Assembly (NCBI GenBank): GCA_028284745.1
Contig: JANQRC010000046.1
Coordinates: 46,184 to 110,183 of the forward strand
Direction: 5' to 3'
Source of the DNA: Flavobacteriaceae bacterium
GTDB taxonomy: Bacteria; Bacteroidota; Bacteroidia; Flavobacteriales; Flavobacteriaceae
Length of the DNA stretch: 64,000 bases
Part shown: positions 36,122 through 43,682 of the stretch, piece by piece
Layout: every line of letters begins with the position of its first letter
Numbering within the stretch: the stretch's first letter is position 1
The notes under the pieces: generated by a model
Databases searched by the model: none
Told to the model about the DNA's origin: nothing
The model's input: only the letters and a program-made list of their open reading frames with translations
Position numbers and translations under genes: made by a program

Positions 36122-36886
36122 ATGGCTACATATAAGAAAAGGGGGTACAAGCCCAAGACCAAAGCAGAGAGAGAGCAGATCGAAGAGTTGGAGAGCACAA
36201 CAGCAGAGGTCTTTAACACATTGGACGAGAGCGCTTCCAAGACCGAAGCATGGGTAGCGAAGAACCAACGATACATTCTAATAGGTATTGGCGTCATTGC
36301 CTTGGCGGTATTGGGATATCTAGGATACAAAGAGTTCGTTCAAAAACCTACCGAGACCGAGGCGACCAACGAGATGTTTCAGGCGCAACACTATTTTGAG
36401 CAGGCGTTGACTGCTTCAAATCCAGATTCGCTATTTACACTAGCGCTAGAAGGTGGTGAGGGTAAATATGGTTTTCTAGATATTATTGACAAATATTCTG
36501 GTACCAAGGCAGCCAACCTTGCCAACTATGCGGCAGGTATGTCGTATCTGAATATGAAGAGCTACGAAGAAGCGATCAAGCATTTGAACGACTTTTCTTC
36601 GGACGACCCAGTTATTGGGGCAAATGCCAAAGGTGGTATCGGTGATGCTTTCGCACAATTAGACCAGAATGGCGAGGCGATGGAATACTACGAGAAAGCG
36701 ATCTCGCACAGTACCAACGACTTTACCACTCCATTGTATCTGATGAAAGCGGGTGTGTTGGCGCTTTCAACGGGCGATAAGGAAAAAGCATTGCAGCTCT
36801 TCAACCGTATCAAGGATGAGTTTCCGAATACGGACCAAGGAAGAAACGTAGATGTTTTCATAGGTAAGGCGTTGAGCATGCAATAA
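36122..36886 (+). CDS. Membrane-anchored TPR protein (YfgM-like)
   Basis: A 254-aa protein: a charged cytoplasmic N-terminus (KKRGYKPKTKAEREQIEELE), one transmembrane helix at about 50-70 (YILIGIGVIALAVLGYLG), and a C-terminal TPR domain (about 80-254). Layout resembles YfgM/ancillary SecYEG translocon proteins. A role in secretion quality control is inference. It precedes ribH by a single base, so the two are cotranscribed. Confidence 0.82.
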   Translation: MATYKKRGYKPKTKAEREQIEELESTTAEVFNTLDESASKTEAWVAKNQRYILIGIGVIALAVLGYLGYKEFVQKPTETEATNEMFQAQHYFEQALTASNPDSLFTLALEGGEGKYGFLDIIDKYSGTKAANLANYAAGMSYLNMKSYEEAIKHLNDFSSDDPVIGANAKGGIGDAFAQLDQNGEAMEYYEKAISHSTNDFTTPLYLMKAGVLALSTGDKEKALQLFNRIKDEFPNTDQGRNVDVFIGKALSMQ

Positions 36887-36887
36887 T

Positions 36888-37379
36888 ATGGCTACAGCAA
36901 ATAAAGACTTATCTGCTTACGATAAAGATACGATCCCAAACGCGAAACACTTTCGGTTTGGGATCGTCGTTTCTGAATGGAACGAACAGATCACCGAGGG
37001 ATTATTTCAAGGAGCATACGATGCGTTGACCGACAATGAGGTTTCACAAAACAATATCGTCCGATGGAATGTGCCAGGAAGCTTCGAGCTTGTGTATGGT
37101 TGCAAACGTATGCAAGAAACACAAGAGGTAGATGCTGTAATTGCCATTGGAAGTGTGATCCAGGGTGAGACCAAACACTTCGACTTTGTGTGCAGTGGTG
37201 TTGCCCAAGGTATCAAAGACCTGAACGTTCGATCCAATATTCCTGTGATCTTCTGTGTACTTACCGATAATACGCTGCAACAAGCCATAGACCGGGCAGG
37301 GGGGAAACATGGCAACAAAGGTGTCGAAGCGGCCATAGCGGCCATTAAGATGGCGTCACTTCGCCAACATAGCAAATAG
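36888..37379 (+). CDS. ribH: 6,7-dimethyl-8-ribityllumazine synthase
   Basis: A 163-aa enzyme of riboflavin synthesis condensing 5-amino-6-ribitylaminouracil with 3,4-dihydroxy-2-butanone-4-phosphate. Visible: FGIVVSEWNEQIT, VPGSFELVYG, VIAIGSVIQGETKHFDFVC region with the catalytic His in GETKHFD, and CVLTDNTLQQAIDRAGGK. Length fits icosahedral or pentameric lumazine synthases. A heptamer tandem repeat begins 8 nt after its stop. Confidence 0.96.
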   Translation: MATANKDLSAYDKDTIPNAKHFRFGIVVSEWNEQITEGLFQGAYDALTDNEVSQNNIVRWNVPGSFELVYGCKRMQETQEVDAVIAIGSVIQGETKHFDFVCSGVAQGIKDLNVRSNIPVIFCVLTDNTLQQAIDRAGGKHGNKGVEAAIAAIKMASLRQHSK

Positions 37380-37386
37380 TATTTTT

Positions 37387-37447
37387 GGATTACGGATTAC
37401 GGATTACGGATTACGGATTACGGATTACGGATTACGGATTACGGATT
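37387..37447. repeat. Tandem repeat (GGATTAC)x8 plus GGATT
   Basis: Eight perfect 7-bp copies (37387-37442) followed by a 5-bp partial copy, immediately downstream of ribH. It lies in the longest gene-free gap of the window (37380-37751). A 7-bp unit can change number by slippage. No repeat-embedded promoter motif is seen. Confidence 0.97.
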
Positions 37448-37730
37448 GGGAGATCTTTCCCCTTTATGGTGTTTTTTTAGCGAAGCATTCTGGTTATCCA
37501 AATAGTAGGATGTCTCACCATCAACGATTAACGAACATCGATTTTTGATTTGTGAATTGTAGCGTAGAAGCCTTTTTCTTTTTACTCTTTCACTTTTTAT
37601 TGATTCACTAACCATCTAATAATCCAGCATTCCAAGCATGTAACATCCAAGAGCGAGGCGGTCTAATCCTCTAACATCTGATCTTAACAAATTTTGGCAA
37701 CCATGGCGAGGCATTGTTTTTGATTTTGTC
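37448..37730. other. Gene-free AT-rich spacer
   Basis: The rest of the 372-nt gap between ribH and the 95-aa gene. No supported coding frame or stable terminator was seen. It has pyrimidine-rich stretches and a copy of a degenerate GGATT-type sequence at 37611-37639. Confidence 0.6.
37611..37639 (-). repeat. GGATT-type intergenic repeat, copy B
   Basis: On the minus strand this segment matches 20787-20815 at 24 of 29 positions. It sits about 160 nt from the perfect GGATTAC array. Confidence 0.4.
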
Positions 37731-37738
37731 TAACTTTG
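37731..37738 (+). promoter_or_regulatory. Candidate -7 element for the 95-aa gene and mutL
   Basis: TAACTTTG matches TAnnTTTG, 13 nt before the ATG at 37752. The nearest TTG upstream (37714-37716) is only 14 nt away, so the -33 partner is poor. Confidence 0.35.
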
Positions 37739-37751
37739 AATTAGACATTTC

Positions 37752-38039
37752 ATGGGAAACTTCATCAAACATCGCAAGAACAAGAAATTCAGCTATACGC
37801 CTCGTTTTTATGAGCATGATGGCGAAGGGAGTCCGTTTCAGATAGAACCTAGATTCGACAAGTTTCGGAAGACCATGGACAAAGGCGGCATCAAGCAGAA
37901 CTTTGCCTCGGGCATGGAAGACCTGAAGACTTCTGATCCTGGCGTTACGCGACGCTTGTTGATCATCATAGCCGCGTTGGTCTTGTTGTTTCTCTATTTC
38001 ATAGACTTCGATCTGTCTATATTCACTTTAAAGAGCTAA
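37752..38039 (+). CDS. Small single-pass membrane protein upstream of mutL
   Basis: A 95-aa basic protein with one C-terminal transmembrane helix (about 68-84, LLIIIAALVLLFLYFI). The N-terminal 65 residues are charged, with no known domain. Its stop overlaps the mutL start (TAATG at 38037-38041), so translation is coupled. Homologues near ribH are sometimes mislabelled riboflavin synthase subunit beta; the sequence has no lumazine or riboflavin synthase motif. Function unknown. Confidence 0.8.
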   Translation: MGNFIKHRKNKKFSYTPRFYEHDGEGSPFQIEPRFDKFRKTMDKGGIKQNFASGMEDLKTSDPGVTRRLLIIIAALVLLFLYFIDFDLSIFTLKS

Positions 38040-39868
38040 TGGCAGATATCATACAGCTTTTACCGGATCATGTAGCCAACCAGATCGCGGCTGGTGAGGT
38101 CGTGCAACGACCTGCTTCTGTAGTGAAGGAGTTGTTGGAAAATGCTATTGATGCAGCGGCTGGCAAGATCACCTTGATCATCAAAGAGGCCGGAAAGACA
38201 CTGATTCAAGTAGTGGACGACGGCATCGGAATGAGTGAGACAGATGCACGACTTAGTTTTGAACGCCATGCGACCTCCAAGATTCGTACTGCCGATGACC
38301 TTTTCAAGCTAGATACCAAAGGATTTCGCGGCGAGGCCCTGGCTTCCATAGCAGCCATTGCCCATGTAGAGCTGAATACAAAGCAAGAGGGCGAGGATCT
38401 GGGCACAAAGCTCAAGATAGAAGGTAGTAAAGTAATTAGCCAAGATGTTGCAGCAACACCCAAAGGAACTTCTTTGTTGGTGAAGAACCTCTTTTATAAC
38501 ATTCCTGCGAGACGTAACTTTCTAAAATCAAATGCCGTAGAACTCCGGCATATCATCGACGAGTTTCATCGTGTGGTGCTGGCACATCCCAACATCGCTT
38601 TTTCGATGTATCATAACGATGGCGAATTGTTCAATCTGCCAGTATCTAATCTGCGCCAGCGCATTGTCAATGTCTTTGGCAGTAAGGTGAACGAGCTCTT
38701 GGTGCCGGTGGAAGAAGATACCGAGATCGCCAAGATCAGTGGTTTTGTAGGAAAACCCAAGTTTGCCAAGAGAACACGGGGTGAACAATTTTTCTTTGTG
38801 AATGACCGCTTCGTGAAGAGCGCCTATCTGCACCATGCGGTTGCCAGTGCCTTTGAGGGATTGCTTCGAGAGAAGACCCATCCTAGTTATTTCATCTTCA
38901 TGGAACTAGACCCGGAGAAGATCGATATTAACATTCATCCTACAAAGACCGAAGTGAAATTTGAGGACGAACATTCTTTGTATGCCATACTCAAGTCTAT
39001 CGTGAAACACAGCCTGGGTCAGTTCAATGTGGCGCCTGTACTGGATTTTGACCGAGATGCCAACCTAGACACACCTTATGCATACAAGGACAAAGGTTTT
39101 GTGACGCCGAAGGTGACGGTAGATGCTGACTTCAATCCTTTTAAGGCCGAAACAAGGGCGAAAGGCTTTGCCAAGAAGAATACAGCGAGTTGGGAGAGTC
39201 TGTACGTCGGGCTAGAATCAAAGATGAGCGATACCGACCAGGCCTCGAAGAGTGTTTCCTTTGAATCGGAAGAGGTCACAGGGACCTTGTTTGACGATGA
39301 TGAGCTCTCGCTACCATCTACATATCAGTTGCACAGAAAATATATCGTGAGTACCATAAAGTCAGGTATGGTGGTGATCAATCAAGAGCGTGCGCATCAA
39401 CGTATCTTATATGAGCGTTATCTAGAGAGTATTACATTGAAGGATACAGTTAGCCAGCAATTGTTATTTCCGTTGAAATTACATTATACATCTGTTGAGA
39501 TTCACCTGTTGAAAGACATGTATGGCGAGTTGGAACGCACAGGCTTTGTGATAGAATTTGACCAAGAAAATGCGGCGATCACAGGCATACCTATCAACCT
39601 TGCGGAAAGCGAGGTTAGCGAAGTGCTAAGCCAGATCTTGGCAGATTTTCAAGGCAACGTCACCAAAGAAGGCTTTAACCAAGTAGATGTGCTCGCAAAG
39701 AGTATGGCCAAAAGCACTTCCATTAGAAACGGACAACCGTTGGGCGCAGAAAAGCAAACGCAACTGGTCAACGATCTATTTGCTTGTAAAGAACCATCGC
39801 TCTCCCCATTCAACAAACCTACGTTCATTACCATGACTGTTGATGAGCTAGATCAAAAATTTACTTGA
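38039..39868 (+). CDS. mutL: DNA mismatch repair protein MutL
   Basis: A 609-aa GHKL ATPase that couples MutS mismatch recognition to strand removal. ATP-site motifs: ELLENAIDAAAG (Asn/Asp pair near 35-39), VDDGIGM, TKGFRGEALASI and the GTSLLVKNLFYNIPAR segment. The C-terminal dimerisation domain follows an interdomain linker (about 330-420). In that domain the endonuclease motif DQHAxxERxxYE is changed to NQERAHQRILYE, losing the metal-binding Asp and Glu, so this MutL is probably not a nicking enzyme. Two rhomboid genes follow. Confidence 0.96.
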   Translation: MADIIQLLPDHVANQIAAGEVVQRPASVVKELLENAIDAAAGKITLIIKEAGKTLIQVVDDGIGMSETDARLSFERHATSKIRTADDLFKLDTKGFRGEALASIAAIAHVELNTKQEGEDLGTKLKIEGSKVISQDVAATPKGTSLLVKNLFYNIPARRNFLKSNAVELRHIIDEFHRVVLAHPNIAFSMYHNDGELFNLPVSNLRQRIVNVFGSKVNELLVPVEEDTEIAKISGFVGKPKFAKRTRGEQFFFVNDRFVKSAYLHHAVASAFEGLLREKTHPSYFIFMELDPEKIDINIHPTKTEVKFEDEHSLYAILKSIVKHSLGQFNVAPVLDFDRDANLDTPYAYKDKGFVTPKVTVDADFNPFKAETRAKGFAKKNTASWESLYVGLESKMSDTDQASKSVSFESEEVTGTLFDDDELSLPSTYQLHRKYIVSTIKSGMVVINQERAHQRILYERYLESITLKDTVSQQLLFPLKLHYTSVEIHLLKDMYGELERTGFVIEFDQENAAITGIPINLAESEVSEVLSQILADFQGNVTKEGFNQVDVLAKSMAKSTSIRNGQPLGAEKQTQLVNDLFACKEPSLSPFNKPTFITMTVDELDQKFT

Positions 39869-39872
39869 ACTT

Positions 39873-40655
39873 ATGTTTAGAATCACTGATACCATAAAAC
39901 ATTTGATCATTATCAACGTCATCTTGTGGGTGGCCACGATACTGTTATTCAAGCAAGGTATCAACTTATACGACTTGTTGGCGTTTCACTTTCCTGAGAG
40001 TGAACTGTTCAAACCTTGGCAATTCGTCTCACACATGTTCATGCATGCGGCTGTGAACCCAGACGGAAGCATCGTCTTGTACCATTTGCTCTTCAACATG
40101 ATAGGGATCTGGATGTTTGGTACTCCCCTGGAGCAAATGTGGGGGCGCAACAAATTTTTGTTCTTCTATTTTTCAGCAGGAATTGGTGCTGTGTTTCTTC
40201 AACTGGCATTCTACTATTACAATTACGGCAGTGCCATGGGCTTATTAGAGACAACGGGCTTAAGTACGGTACAGATAGACCAGATGTTGGAGTCGAAGCA
40301 AATTCCTGAACAAGCCTTACAAGTACTGTCTCAGGCCGAGATCCAGGAAGCTTACGATACGATCATGAGCGTTAGAATGAGCAGCATGGTGGGCGCTTCA
40401 GGGGCGCTTTATGGCATATTGGTGGCCTTTGCCTTTTTGTTTCCGAATGCCGAGCTGATGATGATCTTCCTACCAATACCTATAAAGGCAAAGTATTTTG
40501 TGCCATTGATGATAGGAGCAGACCTTTTCTTTGGATTTTCGCGCTATGCAACAGGGATCGCACATTTTGCACATATAGGAGGTGCCTTGGCAGGCTTCTT
40601 GATCATGTGGTATTGGAAGCGAAACCAATTTAACAGCAACCGCTGGGATCGATGA
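39873..40655 (+). CDS. Rhomboid family intramembrane serine protease
   Basis: A 260-aa polytopic membrane protein. The catalytic serine lies in MVGASGALYGIL and the histidine in AHIGGALAGF, the standard rhomboid dyad; the upstream helix has HMFMHA. An extra loop between helices (about 110-165) is longer than in GlpG. Substrate unknown. It starts 4 nt after mutL and overlaps the next rhomboid by 4 nt (ATGA). Confidence 0.92.
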   Translation: MFRITDTIKHLIIINVILWVATILLFKQGINLYDLLAFHFPESELFKPWQFVSHMFMHAAVNPDGSIVLYHLLFNMIGIWMFGTPLEQMWGRNKFLFFYFSAGIGAVFLQLAFYYYNYGSAMGLLETTGLSTVQIDQMLESKQIPEQALQVLSQAEIQEAYDTIMSVRMSSMVGASGALYGILVAFAFLFPNAELMMIFLPIPIKAKYFVPLMIGADLFFGFSRYATGIAHFAHIGGALAGFLIMWYWKRNQFNSNRWDR

Positions 40656-41539
40656 GCGATTTCATGAAAGACATACGATATCGGACAGCGCGATCTACCG
40701 TGTTAGAAAAGATGATCGCGCTGAATGTGGTGCTTTTCATCTTACCTGCTGTGATTGCAGGTATTCTATCTCTTTTTAACAAGGACATTGAGTATTTTTT
40801 TCAATGGGTTCAGCTATATCCAGATGTTGGCGAATTAATTTTCAGACCTTGGACACTTTTGACCTACGGGTTCTTTCATAGTGGCCTCATGCATATTCTT
40901 TTAAATATGCTTGTTCTGTATTTTTCGGGCAGGATCTTTTTGAATCTTTTCGATGGAAAACGTTTTCTGAATGTATATCTTTTAGGAATACTGACTGGAG
41001 GATTATTGTTCTTGCTAAGCTATAATGTATTTCCAGCATTTCAAGGAAAATTTGCGCCTCTTGTTGGAGCATCGGCAGGAGTTTATGCCATCCTTATTTT
41101 TATAGCTACTTACATACCGGATAGAGAAATTCGGATCATATTCTTCAATGTGAAATTATGGCATATAGGGGTTTTCGTAGTGGTACTAAATTTTATTCAG
41201 CTGAGTAGTGCCAATGCTGGCGGAAGTCTAGCTCACCTTGGCGGAGCCTTGTTGGGTTTTTTCTACGCACGCCAACTTACCAAAGGGAAAGATATTGGCG
41301 AGTGGTTTGGCAAATTAATGGATGGCGCATCTAACCTTTTTAAGCCAAGGCAGCGTACCAAGACCAATCTGAAGACCGTTTACAAGAAGCAAGCTAACAA
41401 AAAAGCAGACAAACCACTCGCAAAAGACCTCAAGCAACAGCAGATAGACGATATTCTAGATAAGATCAGCAAGTCTGGTTATGACAGCCTTACCAAGGCC
41501 GAGAAAGACTTTTTGTTTCGCGCTGGAAAGGAAGAGTGA
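40652..41539 (+). CDS. Second rhomboid family protease
   Basis: A 295-aa protein with the rhomboid dyad: Ser in LVGASAGVYAIL and His in AHLGGALLGF. After the last helix comes a basic cytoplasmic tail (about 215-295) ending in a helical segment, LDKISKSGYDSLTKAEKDFL, typical of Bacteroidota rhomboids. Translation is coupled to the first rhomboid through ATGA. Confidence 0.92.
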   Translation: MSDFMKDIRYRTARSTVLEKMIALNVVLFILPAVIAGILSLFNKDIEYFFQWVQLYPDVGELIFRPWTLLTYGFFHSGLMHILLNMLVLYFSGRIFLNLFDGKRFLNVYLLGILTGGLLFLLSYNVFPAFQGKFAPLVGASAGVYAILIFIATYIPDREIRIIFFNVKLWHIGVFVVVLNFIQLSSANAGGSLAHLGGALLGFFYARQLTKGKDIGEWFGKLMDGASNLFKPRQRTKTNLKTVYKKQANKKADKPLAKDLKQQQIDDILDKISKSGYDSLTKAEKDFLFRAGKEE

Positions 41540-41545
41540 ACAGGT

Positions 41546-42568
41546 ATGAAGAAGCTCAACGGGTTAGACAAGGCCTTATTTTTCGTAAATACATTGCTGG
41601 CAACAACATTGCTGCTAGGTTATTTGTTGCCCTTTATTTCTGCAGAGAGTTTTCCGCAACTGTCCGTGTTGAGTTTGGCATTCCCAATACTTGTGCTTGT
41701 CAATGTTGGCTTTCTATTGTTTTGGTTGCTGCGCTTCAAGCGGCAATGGTTACTGTCCTTTCTAGTGTTGTTGATAGGATATGCACAGGTGAAGGAGATC
41801 TATGCCTTTGGGAGTGAAACGAATCTTGTTGAAAATGGTGCACTGTCCGTGATGAGCTACAATGTACGTCTCTTCAACTTGTACGATTGGATCAAGGATG
41901 AGGACGTCAGGAAAAAAATAGCCACACTCGCAAAAGAAGAAGACCCCGATATTCTTTGCATGCAAGAGTTTTTGGTCGAAGCAGCATCAGACTATGCGCA
42001 ATTTCCGTTTCGTTACATTCAACCCAGGAGTAAAAATAACAAGACAGGCTTGGTCATCTTTTCCAAATATAGAATTATCGACCGAGGGTCGCTTGATTTC
42101 CCGAGCAGTAACAACAATGCCATCTTTGTAGATGTGGTCAAGGCAGGTGATACCCTTCGCATCTACAACCTTCATTTAGAATCTTTGAGGATCGACACTA
42201 AGACCGAAGAGCTCACCCAGGAGAACTCTGGCCGTTTACTGAAGCGCATCAGTACAGCTTTTGTAAAACAAGAATCACAGGCAAAGATCTTCCAGCAACA
42301 TCAAACCACCCACGATCACCCCCAAATTGTATGTGGCGATCTTAACAATACAGGTTTTTCGCATGTGTATAAGATGGTAAAAGGCGATATGAGAGATGCT
42401 TTTCTAGAAGTGGGAAGTGGTTTTGGGAAGACCTTCAATTACAGGTCTTTGCCCATTAGGATCGACTTTGTGTTCTCTTCTGGAGACATACGGCCATTGC
42501 AAGTCAAAAACTTCAAAGAAAACCTCTCTGACCATTATCCAGTGAAGGTAACCTTCAACCTACAGTAG
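41546..42568 (+). CDS. Membrane endonuclease/exonuclease/phosphatase family protein
   Basis: A 340-aa protein with two or three N-terminal transmembrane helices (about 8-85), then an EEP-fold domain: MSYNVRLFN, CMQEF, the YNLHLES strand, CGDLNNTGFSHVY and the closing SDHYPVKV. This family includes DNases, phosphodiesterases and sphingomyelinases; the substrate is not evident. Being anchored, it should act outside the cytoplasm. It lies 6 nt after the second rhomboid and overlaps the convergent DUF6122 gene by 9 bp. Confidence 0.88.
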   Translation: MKKLNGLDKALFFVNTLLATTLLLGYLLPFISAESFPQLSVLSLAFPILVLVNVGFLLFWLLRFKRQWLLSFLVLLIGYAQVKEIYAFGSETNLVENGALSVMSYNVRLFNLYDWIKDEDVRKKIATLAKEEDPDILCMQEFLVEAASDYAQFPFRYIQPRSKNNKTGLVIFSKYRIIDRGSLDFPSSNNNAIFVDVVKAGDTLRIYNLHLESLRIDTKTEELTQENSGRLLKRISTAFVKQESQAKIFQQHQTTHDHPQIVCGDLNNTGFSHVYKMVKGDMRDAFLEVGSGFGKTFNYRSLPIRIDFVFSSGDIRPLQVKNFKENLSDHYPVKVTFNLQ

Positions 42569-42868
42569 CCAACAATCAACTTGGGCTGCCACGATGTGCG
42601 CCAGGAGCCCCATGGCCATGGCCCTCGTTCTGATAGTAATTAGCCCAAGTGCATAGATGCCAATTGCCCAATAGGAGTGAAGCGAGTGATAGTTGATGCT
42701 GCACCGATCTGGGTCGAAGATGGGATCTGCCAAAAGATGGTCGAGGTCAATGAGCATGCCAGCTAGCATGATAAGGTAGGCTTTCTTCCAATTTTTTTGG
42801 TAAAACACCAATGCCAAGGCGAGTGGAAGCAGAAAATGGAAGCCATAATGGAACAACGGCCGTGTCAC
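42560..42868 (-). CDS. Small membrane protein (DUF6122-like)
   Basis: A 102-aa hydrophobic protein with about four helices and the conserved HYGFHFLLPL and GMLIDLDHLLADP segments, the latter reminiscent of the metal-dependent hydrolase YdjM/DUF457 group. It starts with GTG at 42868, overlapping the WbqC-like stop as GTGA. Function unknown. Confidence 0.75.
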   Translation of the reverse strand: MTRPLFHYGFHFLLPLALALVFYQKNWKKAYLIMLAGMLIDLDHLLADPIFDPDRCSINYHSLHSYWAIGIYALGLITIRTRAMAMGLLAHIVAAQVDCWLL

Positions 42869-43491
42869 AACTTATGAATACTTTGCGCTTGAAGATAGCT
42901 AAGCGCGTTTGTGCCCTCGTTGCACAACAGGTCCAAAATGCTGAGATCGTCTAGATAGCCAAATTTATTGCCGAAGACTTGCGTGTATGGCCCAAAAGGC
43001 TTTATGGGTGAATGCTTTGCATTGACCAAGGTTCTGTGGTCAACGATATCCTCGGGATACATCTTTCGATATGCCATGGTTCTTTCTGAGTCGATATCCA
43101 GTTGAAGTAACTCGCTGATGACCGCTATGGTCTTAAAATTCAGGTCCATCAACCACTCTTGCTTTTCTTCGAATAAAGGTCTAAGGTCATCTTCGTAGAA
43201 TTCGAAGAAAGGCGAGGTGCGATAAGCGGTCTCTATGGATTTCCAATGTTGCTTCTGCCATGGGAAATCATTCTCTATGCGAACCTCCATGTACTTCTGA
43301 TGCCCATCTCCCTTGGTGTGCTTTATAGGGACATTCAGTAGAAGCTTCCCATTGGCACCATAGATGTACATCCGATTGCGATAGGTCTGTTTTTGATAGT
43401 TGTCGGCTATCTCAAAGATCACCTCATGTTGTGCCATCGTCACAAAATGTGCCACAGAAGGAAAATATGTGGGATGGATAAGTGCTTTCAA
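42865..43491 (-). CDS. WbqC-like family protein
   Basis: A 208-aa protein of the WbqC family: HPTYFPSVAHF at the N-terminus, NRMYIYGANGKLLLNVPI and KSIETAYRTSPFFEFYED. WbqC proteins occur in polysaccharide synthesis loci; activity has not been settled, though some relatives are linked to glycan modification. The start is TTG at 43491, overlapping the 64-aa gene stop as TTGA; the family N-terminus begins exactly there. Confidence 0.85.
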   Translation of the reverse strand: MKALIHPTYFPSVAHFVTMAQHEVIFEIADNYQKQTYRNRMYIYGANGKLLLNVPIKHTKGDGHQKYMEVRIENDFPWQKQHWKSIETAYRTSPFFEFYEDDLRPLFEEKQEWLMDLNFKTIAVISELLQLDIDSERTMAYRKMYPEDIVDHRTLVNAKHSPIKPFGPYTQVFGNKFGYLDDLSILDLLCNEGTNALSYLQAQSIHKL

Positions 43492-43682
43492 CTAAGAAAG
43501 GTATTGTCTTTATTCTTTATTGAGATGACCATGAACGGTGCCAAGAGCAACATCACTGCTGATCCTATGTGATAAGGAATGTTTGCATTGCTCTTCAGGC
43601 CACTGTGATCGATCGTCACTGCATTGCCGATGGCAGAAACTATAGAAAGTACCAGTAAGGTGGTCTTCAAGTTTTTTTTCAT
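43488..43682 (-). CDS. 64-aa membrane protein, unknown
   Basis: A tiny protein with two hydrophobic stretches (about 7-24 and 40-55). It starts at ATG 43682, overlapping the lepB stop by 4 nt, and its own stop overlaps the WbqC-like start by 4 nt. The double coupling argues that it is real. No family recognised. Confidence 0.7.
   Translation of the reverse strand: MKKNLKTTLLVLSIVSAIGNAVTIDHSGLKSNANIPYHIGSAVMLLLAPFMVISIKNKDNTFLS

Noticed and set aside
37387..37447. Heptamer array considered as a CRISPR
   Set aside because: Units are 7 bp with no spacers and no cas genes nearby; it is a simple tandem repeat.
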